From NCBI GenBank assembly GCA_934486735.1, contig CAKSQL010000003.1, positions 62,001 through 126,000 on the forward strand: a DNA stretch of 64,000 nucleotides. The letters are read 5' to 3'. A model generated the notes under the pieces. It saw only the letters and a list, made by a program, of their open reading frames with translations, was not told the DNA's origin and searched no databases. Shown piece after piece: positions 58,249 through 64,000 of the stretch (the stretch's first letter is position 1; each line of letters begins with the position of its first letter). The position numbers and the translations under genes were made by a program. This DNA is from an uncultured Clostridia bacterium. Lineage in GTDB: Bacteria; Bacillota; Clostridia; UBA1381.

Positions 58249-58294
58249 CTACGAACCAAAAGGTCGGGGGTTCGAATCCCTTCTGGCGTACCAA
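58249..58294. repeat. attR (46-bp direct repeat)
   Basis: A copy of the tRNA-Arg 3' end from the anticodon loop to one base after CCA, identical to 49310-49355. It lacks the 5' half of the tRNA and is not a tRNA gene. Confidence 0.95.
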
Positions 58295-58302
58295 TTCCCG
58301 AT

Positions 58303-58344
58303 ACCGCATAAATGCTCAAAAGTATAGTGTTTATGCGGTTTTTT
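58303..58344 (+). terminator. original tRNA-Arg terminator, displaced
   Basis: ACCGCATAAA pairs with TTTATGCGGT and is followed by six Ts. It lies 8 bases after attR, so it must have ended the tRNA transcript before integration. Confidence 0.85.
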
Positions 58345-58433
58345 AATGTTTTTTAGCGTTCCGTTTTTGTACTGTTTTGAACATTTTTTAACTTTAAAGT
58401 GTTGTCAACTTTTCACTTTTTTTATGAAACCTA

Positions 58434-58462
58434 TTGACAACACGAAAAAAATGTACTATAAT
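58434..58462 (+). promoter_or_regulatory. sigma-A promoter of ribU
   Basis: Perfect consensus: TTGACA (58434-58439) and TATAAT (58457-58462), 17 bases apart. Confidence 0.92.
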
Positions 58463-58496
58463 AAATATGTATTTAAATACAAGTGCAATTATATGT

Positions 58497-58611
58497 TTTA
58501 GGGCAGGGTGAAAATCCCTACTGGCGGTAATGAGCGAAAGCTTTAGTCCGAGAGCTGAAAGGCAGAGCGGGTGCGATTCCCGAACCAACGGTACAGTCCG
58601 GATGAAGAAAC
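58497..58611 (+). promoter_or_regulatory. FMN riboswitch
   Basis: The conserved RFN blocks are all present in order: AGGGCAGGGTGAAAATCCC, CTGGCGGTAATGAGCG, AGTCCGAGAGC, and CCGAACCAACGGTACAGTCCGGATG. It precedes ribU and a terminator at 58639, so FMN should stop transcription. Confidence 0.97.
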
Positions 58612-58638
58612 AAAATCATAATATCTTCTTATAAAAAT

Positions 58639-58668
58639 GTCCCTGAAGCATTGCTTTGGGGATTTTTT
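58639..58668 (+). terminator. FMN-riboswitch terminator
   Basis: GTCCCTGAAGC pairs with GCTTTGGGGAT (with G-U pairs), followed by six Ts, 100 bases before the ribU start. Confidence 0.88.
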
Positions 58669-58771
58669 CATATGAAATTGAGTTTTACGCACTAAAATTA
58701 AAAATTTCAGTCTTAATCCACATACACATTTATAGACCATATTTGAAAAACGATGAAGGGTTGTGTCAAAA

Positions 58772-59305
58772 ATGAAAAATACGAAAAAATTAACTACATT
58801 GGGATTGTTGGGTGCACTGTCGATAATCATGGTGACGCTGATACATTTTCCGCTGTTCGCCGCAGCGCCATTCCTGGAATATGACCCGGCGGATATTCCG
58901 ATATTTATTTCGGCATTTCTGTTCGGACCGCTTGCGGGATTTGCGCTGACAGTTGCGGTCAGCATTGTTCAGGGCATTACGGTCAGCGCATCGGGTGGTT
59001 ATATCGGAATAGTTATGCATATTCTCTCGACCGGTGCATTTGTTCTGGTGGCAGGGAATATATACAAAAGGAACAAGACGAGGAAGAGCGCGGCAATTGC
59101 ACTCGGAGTCGGAGTGATTGTCATGACACTGGCTATGACCGGCTGCAACATGGTTTTGACTCCGATTTTTATGAACGTTCCGCGCAGCGAGGTTATAAAG
59201 CTGATACCGCCTGTGATTCTGCCGTTCAACCTGGTAAAATCGGGCGTGAATGCGATTGTCACCATGCTGGTTTATAAGCATGTGTCAAATTTTGTGCATA
59301 GGTAA
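58772..59305 (+). CDS. ribU: riboflavin ECF transporter S component
   Basis: This 177-residue membrane protein binds riboflavin for an ECF transporter. It has about six hydrophobic segments and the RibU-typical early motif PFLEYDPADIPIFISAFLFGPLAGF, and ends with LPFNLVKSGVNAIVTMLVYK. ATG 58772 has GAAGGG 11 bases before it; GTG 58763 is too close to that site. The FMN riboswitch confirms the substrate. It needs the shared EcfA/A'/T module, not in this window. Confidence 0.96.
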   Translation: MKNTKKLTTLGLLGALSIIMVTLIHFPLFAAAPFLEYDPADIPIFISAFLFGPLAGFALTVAVSIVQGITVSASGGYIGIVMHILSTGAFVLVAGNIYKRNKTRKSAAIALGVGVIVMTLAMTGCNMVLTPIFMNVPRSEVIKLIPPVILPFNLVKSGVNAIVTMLVYKHVSNFVHR

Positions 59306-59359
59306 AGCAGTGTTAAAATTATTCGGTTGTTCAAGGACGGTTTGACTTTAATTCTGCTG

Positions 59360-59406
59360 AGGGACTGTAAAAAATTTTGGATATTTTTTTACAGTCCCTA
59401 TTTTTG
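59360..59406. terminator. bidirectional terminator
   Basis: AGGGACTGTAAAAAA pairs with TTTTTTACAGTCCCT, with T-runs in both directions. It separates ribU from the convergent gene at 59398. Confidence 0.88.
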
Positions 59407-60015
59407 CATTGAATCTATTATCGAGTAAATATTATCGATTATATATTTTTGTGCATCAATGTCAAAAAACGACGTATATCGGTCCTCGCCGCGGCAGTGT
59501 CTGACTTTCACTGTGATTCCGATTTCAAAACCTTGCTGAGTTGGCACGACACTTTTTTTGCCGCTTGGGGCGTAGATTACGTCAAGAAAGTTAAAACCGA
59601 GCAGCCAATTATTGATTGCTCCGCATTTGAATTTCTTCATATTTTGTTCTTCAACAAGTGAATTAATACGTTTGGCTATTTGTTTGGCGCTTATCGGTTC
59701 TTCGGAATACCAAAAACGGCTTAGTTCTTTTCGGGTGATATAAAAATTGTGTTTTCGTCCTTTGGGCGGCTTCTGATACCGAAGTGCAAGCATGCGCGGC
59801 GGAGGACAAAGCATATTTTCTTCCTCTACTGCAAATAAGCCGCCTTTTTCCGTTGCCTGTCTCAAAATATCGGACACGTAAAACAAACATCGGGATATGC
59901 GAATGTTGTTTACAATATCATTTTCCGGAATCGGAGTATTGTCAAGCGGATTTATCCCGTTTGCAAGCTTTGCAATATACATATTAGCTCTTTGTATGAG
60001 TTCTTCATCTGTCAT
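59398..60015 (-). CDS. hypothetical protein
   Basis: I do not recognise this 205-residue protein. It is soluble, with a helical N-terminus (EELIQRANMYIAKLANGINPLDNTPIPENDIVNNIRISRCLFYVSDIL). A possible helix-turn-helix-like middle (ISAKQIAKRINSLVEEQNMKKFKCGAINNWLL) and a mixed C-terminus follow. The opening NGINPLDN...ND..NNIRISRCLFYVSDIL pattern is that of proteins encoded in many clostridial genomes. ATG 60015 follows GGGGGG. No partner genes adjoin it. Confidence 0.6.
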   Translation of the reverse strand: MTDEELIQRANMYIAKLANGINPLDNTPIPENDIVNNIRISRCLFYVSDILRQATEKGGLFAVEEENMLCPPPRMLALRYQKPPKGRKHNFYITRKELSRFWYSEEPISAKQIAKRINSLVEEQNMKKFKCGAINNWLLGFNFLDVIYAPSGKKSVVPTQQGFEIGITVKVRHCRGEDRYTSFFDIDAQKYIIDNIYSIIDSMQK

Positions 60016-60206
60016 TTTATCCACCCCCCTTTTAAATTATTTTAACACAATATTTTCCAAAACACAACAGATAAAAACAAATTTTCTGATATACTCGGCG
60101 GTTATACGAGTGAAGAGACGATTTCGGCAATGCCTTTAATTTATGTAAAAGGTACGCTGAAAATAAACAAAAACTGTTCGATTCAGAGATGCTTTTTAAA
60201 TAGTAA

Positions 60207-60607
60207 GCCTCAGACCGGTGCGGCAACAAGGAGTACGAAAGCGGATATTTCTTCAATATCCCCGGATCTGCCACTGTCGTATATGACGGAACGCGCTTTT
60301 CTCTTTCCAAGATAATCATGCCGTTTGCGGAGGAAAGCCTGCCAACCGCCGATTTGCTTGTTTCGAGTAAGGTTCGCGGCACGACAACCGATACACTTTA
60401 TTATTATTTTATCGGCAGCGAAAGCAAGAATATCAGAGTTAAAAAAACGGTGCGGACGGAATTTCCGAGATAAAATGCTCGCTCAAGGGACGACTTTTGA
60501 GGGATACATTGTATAAATATTCCTTTGCGAAAAATAAGATGGGTGAAGAAACGACCGTATATTTTTGGTCGGATGATATGAGACCGTACAGAACGGTAAT
60601 AAAATAA
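60207..60607 (+). pseudogene. C-terminal gene remnant, frameshifted
   Basis: Two segments in different frames read as one good protein C-terminus: SDRCGNKEYESGYFFNIPG... to IRVK (60207-60446), then NGADGISEIKCSLKGRL... to RPYRTVIK (to 60607). The switch falls in a run of seven As at 60441-60447. Stops lie directly before 60207 and no start is present. It resembles the end of a beta-rich protein; the family is not recognised. Confidence 0.6.
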
Positions 60608-60668
60608 AACCTCTGATATTCGCTGCCTGCCGGTACCGGCGGCAGACAGTGAATATCGGGGAGGTTTT
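60607..60668 (+). terminator. long stem-loop terminator
   Basis: AAACCTC...GAGGTTTT closes an extended hairpin with inner pairs (GATATTC/GAATATC and CTGCCGG/CCGGCGG). It follows the remnant gene and is near the convergent nitrilase-GDPD gene. Confidence 0.6.
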
Positions 60669-60799
60669 AAGCAAGTATATTCAGTCGGCAGCGTGACAAA
60701 TTATGGCTGCCTTGTGTATATGTTTTTTTGATTTACGGGAATTTGAACATGTCGAAAGATATTGTTTTATTCCCGTCAAATTTCATTAAAATATTTTCC

Positions 60800-62392
60800 T
60801 TATTTCCCAAGCGCGTTTTTAATCCTGTTGTAGTCGTTTGTAAGAATCACATCGATCCCCATATCGACAAATTCCTGCGCTTCTTTTGGGTCATCCGACC
60901 AAAAGACATTGCAGATTATATTGTGTTCGTGTGCCTTTTCAATCATTTCGCGGTTAAAATACGGCTTAAACAGCTGAACTTTTTGGAATCCGTACTTTAT
61001 CGCTCTGTCAACAATCTGCCATGCTGTTTCGCCTGCGCCTGCGCAGAGAGCTATATCCGGCGCAAGTTCGCGGATTTTGAGCAGAACATCATCGTCAGTC
61101 ATGAAATATACATACTTGCGGCAATCGTATTTATCGATAAGACGAATGACTTCTTTAAGCGATTGCTCGTCAAAACGGAATTTGTCGCCGTCGTCCTTGA
61201 GATGAATGTTCATAATGGTGTGACAGGCAAATTTTTGCAGAATATCTTCAAATTTTAGTATCTTAAGCCCGGTAAATTCCTCGCTGTACTTTATCCCGAA
61301 ATCGTATTTTAAAAGTTCAGCATAGGAGTGTTCATATATTAGTCCGCTGCCGTCGGAAACTCTTTCGAGACTCGGGTCGTGGCAGGAGACTATCTCGCCG
61401 TCGGTTGTGACCCACAGGTCGAATTCAATTTCTTCAGCACCCATGGCAATCGCCGCGCCGAATGCCGGCATACTGTTCTCGGGCGCGATTGTGTTGAAAC
61501 CGCGGTGCGCGCATATCCTGGGATAGGGCATGATTTGGTCATTCTTCACAATTGCGCTGCCTGCCGGACGATACTTGTACGGACGTCTGCCTGCTTCGAC
61601 ATATTCATAGTGTGCGGAAATGGGTGAGCCAAAGCCGGCAGGTTTGAAATATTTCTTTTGCGGATCTATTTCGGCATAGCCGAGTCCGACTTTGCTTTCC
61701 ATACTCAAAAGCATTTTCCCGTCGGGAGCGGCAATCAGACTTCCGCCGCCTATGTCTGAATTTTTGTCCATAGATACCGATGCGCGCACAACATATGAGT
61801 TGGTGTTGTATGCCAAAAATGACGAGGTTATCTCGGAACAGCGATGTGTGTCGCTGCGCTGATGTGAGCAGCCAATGATGATGTCGGGCTTGTAGAGCGC
61901 AAGCTTTGCAAAGTATTCGTAAAAATAGAAATCATAGCATGTCATAAACCCGTAGCGTATTCCGTCAATAGTAACAATTGTCGGTTCGGAGAACTCAAAG
62001 CTGTAGCCGGAATCAAGTCCGCATTCCGAAGGCTCGTCGGGCACAAGATGCTCTTTATAGTATTTTCCGACAATTTCGCCGTTTCGGTTGAACGCGTATG
62101 TAGTGTTCCGAACTCCGTTTTCTGTCATGCAACGCGCATTTGTAAAAAGCACGGCGTTGCATCTTTTTGCCGTTTGTGCAGCTTTTTCAAGCAGTACGGA
62201 ATTGTATTTTTCCATTGAAATTTTATTTCTTTCCGGATTGTTTGCAAGGCATGGAATGTCGCTTGACTCGGGCATGACAATCAAATCCGCACTTTCGTCA
62301 CATTCGTCCATGAGTGCAAGTTCTTTTTTAAAATATTCGTCCGACAGAGCAAAGTCTGTCGAATATTCAGGTTGAATAACACATACTTTCAT
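60800..62392 (-). CDS. nitrilase-family / glycerophosphodiester phosphodiesterase fusion
   Basis: This 530-residue cytosolic protein has two enzyme domains. Residues 1-265 are a carbon-nitrogen hydrolase with the Glu-Lys-Cys triad in VMPESS, YYKEHLVP and FMTCYDFYF. Residues 290-530 are a GDPD-type TIM barrel with AHRGFNTIAPENSMPAF, EEIEFDLWVTTDGEIVSCHDPSLERVSDGSG and a late VFWSDDPKEAQEFVDMGIDVILTNDY. The substrates are unknown; a compound with both amide and phosphodiester bonds is an attractive guess. It is divergent from a LysR gene. Confidence 0.9.
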   Translation of the reverse strand: MKVCVIQPEYSTDFALSDEYFKKELALMDECDESADLIVMPESSDIPCLANNPERNKISMEKYNSVLLEKAAQTAKRCNAVLFTNARCMTENGVRNTTYAFNRNGEIVGKYYKEHLVPDEPSECGLDSGYSFEFSEPTIVTIDGIRYGFMTCYDFYFYEYFAKLALYKPDIIIGCSHQRSDTHRCSEITSSFLAYNTNSYVVRASVSMDKNSDIGGGSLIAAPDGKMLLSMESKVGLGYAEIDPQKKYFKPAGFGSPISAHYEYVEAGRRPYKYRPAGSAIVKNDQIMPYPRICAHRGFNTIAPENSMPAFGAAIAMGAEEIEFDLWVTTDGEIVSCHDPSLERVSDGSGLIYEHSYAELLKYDFGIKYSEEFTGLKILKFEDILQKFACHTIMNIHLKDDGDKFRFDEQSLKEVIRLIDKYDCRKYVYFMTDDDVLLKIRELAPDIALCAGAGETAWQIVDRAIKYGFQKVQLFKPYFNREMIEKAHEHNIICNVFWSDDPKEAQEFVDMGIDVILTNDYNRIKNALGK

Positions 62393-62473
62393 TTTGGAAA
62401 AGCTCCTTTTAGTTTGTTTATAATATGATTATAGCATATATTTTACTAAAAGGAAATAATCAAAAAAGATATG

Positions 62474-62502
62474 TTGCATTATCAAAAAATATATGGTATA
62501 AT
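62474..62502 (+). promoter_or_regulatory. sigma-A promoter of the LysR gene
   Basis: TTGCAT (62474-62479) and TATAAT (62497-62502) are 17 bases apart with extended TGG. A TATAAT on the other strand (62433-62428) probably serves the divergent fusion gene. Confidence 0.82.
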
Positions 62503-62533
62503 AGTGTTGGCTGAAAGAAAGGGAGGATAGCCG

Positions 62534-63367
62534 GTGAATTTAAGAGAACTTGAATATTTTTACGAAACCGCGCAGACGCAGAATATAAGCAGGACGGCAG
62601 AAAAATTTCTCGTTCCTGCATCAGCCGTCTCAACGGCAATAAAAAAGCTTGAAAAAGAGCTTGGAACAACACTTTTTGACAGGAAAAGCAATCGGATTTT
62701 TTTAAACGCCGATGGCGAGATTTTTTTTGAAAGAGTCGCTGCGGCAAGGGACGCTCTTCAATCGGGAATAGAGCTTGTGAAGGACGGAAAAAAGCGCCCG
62801 ATAAAGGTTTTGTGCCGTGCGCGTTCAAAGTGGATAACCGAATTGATAATCGAATATAAAAGAATGCACGATACCGATTTTATCGTTTCGAGCGAGAATG
62901 AGGACGCGCGCGGCTATGATGTGGTGATTGATGAGGATTCTCCGCAATATAAGGGGTGGAAACGATTTTTGCTGAGTCGCGAGGAAATTTGTATAAAGGC
63001 ATCGGCAAAGTCAGGTCTTGCCAAAAGAAAAATGACATTCGGGCAGCTGAACCGAATAGGCTTCATTCTCTACGGCGAGGGCAGCGGAATGAGAAATTTG
63101 TATAAAGAAATCTGCCTTGCGGAGGGATGCGGCGAAAACATAGTAGTGGAATGCGGCGACCGCATGTGCCTTTTGGAATATGTCAAGGCAGGGATGGGGC
63201 TGACGCTCGGTTCGGTGAGGTCGCTTGAAGAAAAGGAACAGGCAGAGCTGGTTAAGCTGGATGTCTCCGATTTTTGCCCGGTACAGTCAGTCTACGTTTT
63301 CAGCACAAAAGAGAATCGCGATACAGCTGCGTTCTGCAGTTTTTTGTACAGCAAGCGAAAAATTTAA
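62534..63367 (+). CDS. LysR-family transcriptional regulator
   Basis: This 277-residue regulator has the standard N-terminal HTH (LRELEYFYETAQTQNISRTAEKFLVPASAVSTAIKKLEKELGTTLFDRKSNRIFL) and a periplasmic-binding-like effector domain. GTG 62534 follows GGGAGG. Divergent placement suggests it controls the nitrilase-GDPD gene, perhaps in response to its substrate. That link is inferred. Confidence 0.93.
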   Translation: MNLRELEYFYETAQTQNISRTAEKFLVPASAVSTAIKKLEKELGTTLFDRKSNRIFLNADGEIFFERVAAARDALQSGIELVKDGKKRPIKVLCRARSKWITELIIEYKRMHDTDFIVSSENEDARGYDVVIDEDSPQYKGWKRFLLSREEICIKASAKSGLAKRKMTFGQLNRIGFILYGEGSGMRNLYKEICLAEGCGENIVVECGDRMCLLEYVKAGMGLTLGSVRSLEEKEQAELVKLDVSDFCPVQSVYVFSTKENRDTAAFCSFLYSKRKI

Positions 63368-63382
63368 TATTGAACAAAAAAC

Positions 63383-63424
63383 GTGCCTTGAATGAGCGAA
63401 AACTTGTTCAAGGCATATTTTTTA
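63383..63424 (+). terminator. rho-independent terminator
   Basis: GTGCCTTGAA pairs with TTCAAGGCAT, followed by a T-run, 15 bases after the LysR stop. Confidence 0.88.
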
Positions 63425-63442
63425 GTAAATTTACTCATTCTA

Positions 63443-63471
63443 TTGACTTTTTAGGACAAATATGCTATAAT
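63443..63471 (+). promoter_or_regulatory. sigma-A promoter of the last gene
   Basis: TTGACT (63443-63448) and TATAAT (63466-63471) are 17 bases apart, about 50 bases before ATG 63520. Confidence 0.9.
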
Positions 63472-63519
63472 TTATATGTATATGTAAAATAATAGAAAAA
63501 CACAAAAATGGTGTGAAAT

Positions 63520-64000
63520 ATGCATACTAAGGATAAAAAAGAGTATATATTTGCAGCGGCAGCAGTTGTGCTTACCTTTTTGTCGGGAGGAATGTTCTGG
63601 CAGGGGTGCATAATTCCGATGCTTTTGCTTTGCGCCGTAATTGCGCTCGGAAAAATCGGCGTACGTACAGCAGTGTATATAATAGTATATATTCCGCTGC
63701 TTGCAGCTTCGCTTATTTGTACAAAGGGCGATATGCAGGCAGGAATATATGAGTCTGAAAAGCTTTTGTGCTTTGCACTGGCTTTGAGTGCAGGCGTTGC
63801 GGCGGGAAAAAGGTACAGTTTTCTGACAGCTGCGGCAGTATTTGCGGCGGTGTTGGGACTGGCGGCATATTGCGGACTTGATATTGCCGAATACACATTT
63901 TGGGACAGGGGCGTGCTGCGATTGCAGTCATCGCTCGGATATGCAAATACAATGGCGTGCCTGCTGGCGTGCGGATATTTTGCATTGTTGGAAAAGACGG
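63520..64000 (+). CDS. O-antigen-ligase-like membrane protein, partial
   Basis: The frame is open from ATG 63520 to the window edge (160 residues so far), preceded by a GGTGTG site. It has about five hydrophobic segments (AAAAVVLTFLSGGMFW, IPMLLLCAVIALG, AVYIIVYIPLLAAS). The late GVLRLQSSLGYANTMACLLACGYFALL resembles the conserved loop of the O-antigen ligase/polymerase family, where a short-lived GR..S..GNPN text is typical. A role in polysaccharide assembly is a guess; the C-terminal half is missing. Confidence 0.6.
   Translation, partial: MHTKDKKEYIFAAAAVVLTFLSGGMFWQGCIIPMLLLCAVIALGKIGVRTAVYIIVYIPLLAASLICTKGDMQAGIYESEKLLCFALALSAGVAAGKRYSFLTAAAVFAAVLGLAAYCGLDIAEYTFWDRGVLRLQSSLGYANTMACLLACGYFALLEKT

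Larger units (their letters stand above)
49310..58294. mobile_element. tRNA-Arg-integrated mobile element
   Basis: An element of about 8.9 kb lies between 46-bp direct repeats of the tRNA-Arg 3' end. A tyrosine integrase lies just inside the left end, followed by a CI-like repressor, a divergent small-HTH/Xis region, a sigma-like factor and small regulators. It has no visible portal, terminase, capsid, relaxase or coupling protein. It may be a phage satellite, a decayed ICE or prophage, or a mobilisable island. Its own terminator follows the tRNA, and the chromosome terminator is on the far side. Confidence 0.9.

Noticed and set aside
49310..58294. Complete prophage
   Set aside because: Integrase, CI-like and Cro-like genes are present, but no terminase, portal, capsid, tail, holin or lysin gene can be found.
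49310..58294. CAGAGCGG as a recombination (Chi-like) site
   Set aside because: B. subtilis Chi (AGCGG) is contained in the motif, but a Chi site should be enriched over the whole chromosome and be strand-biased. Here it is confined to the element and on both strands.
58249..58294. Second tRNA gene
   Set aside because: Only the 3' half of tRNA-Arg is present; acceptor 5' strand and D-arm are missing. It is attR.
60130..60315. 61-codon + strand frame and an overlapping 116-codon - strand frame (60032-60382)
   Set aside because: Both lie over the gene remnant at 60207-60607, whose own frame gives much better protein-like sequence.

Overview
The window is a piece of chromosome from an endospore-forming, anaerobic-type member of the Bacillota, most likely class Clostridia. 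The pointers are spoIVA with a sigma-E-like promoter, RNase J, the Gram-positive replicase PolC, a fused single-chain PurL, ECF vitamin transporters under riboswitch control, a complete PTS, and lactate dehydrogenase plus an iron alcohol dehydrogenase. Sigma-A promoters are very regular (TTGACA-17-TATAAT types). A species cannot be named from the sequence alone.

Layout, left to right. 1-11 kb (+): end of an rRNA pseudouridine synthase, tyrS, RNase J, the preQ0 genes queC-queD-queE, an Eis-like acetyltransferase, a DJ-1 protein, 5-formyl-THF cyclo-ligase, a CPBP protease, tatD with its linked radical SAM gene, and a secreted protein. 11-14.5 kb: folT-folC (-) behind a THF riboswitch, divergent from ldh (+). 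14.7-18 kb: a lipoprotein, a fucO-like dehydrogenase (-) and asnS (+). 18-21.4 kb (-): secreted proteins, including a ComEC-like metallo-hydrolase and an RCC1-like protein whose start is frameshifted. 21.4-29.2 kb (-): a self-contained sugar PTS (PRD regulator, HPr, EI, EIIA, EIIB, EIIC) followed by two class II aldolases. 29-37 kb: spoIVA, small envelope proteins, an AraC regulator divergent from a GH2 beta-mannosidase, and a SanA-like protein. 37.5-47 kb (-): polC, a GH78-like glycosidase, purL. 47-48.4 kb (+): infC (AUA start)-rpmI-rplT behind an attenuated leader.

At 49.3 kb an integrative element of about 8.9 kb sits in a tRNA-Arg(ACG) gene, bounded by 46-bp repeats (49310-49355 and 58249-58294). 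It carries a tyrosine integrase, a CI-like repressor, Xis-like proteins, a sigma-70-like factor, a HIRAN protein and several small regulators. No capsid, packaging, relaxase or transfer genes are visible. It is dense in unusual DNA: a motif CCGCTCTG/CAGAGCGG repeated almost twenty times, two clusters of short iteron-like repeats, a candidate type I toxin-antitoxin pair, and two homologous promoter-operator modules flanking an Xre gene. I consider this element the most interesting part of the window.

Right of the element come an FMN riboswitch and ribU, an uncharacterised gene, a frameshifted gene remnant, a nitrilase-GDPD fusion, a LysR regulator, and the start of an O-antigen-ligase-like membrane protein cut by the window edge. 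Other mobile traces are a roughly 150-bp MITE-like inverted-repeat element (two good copies, two remnants) and a decayed IS1182-type transposase whose terminal sequence recurs at 14.9 kb, in both places abutting a 10-bp stem-loop.
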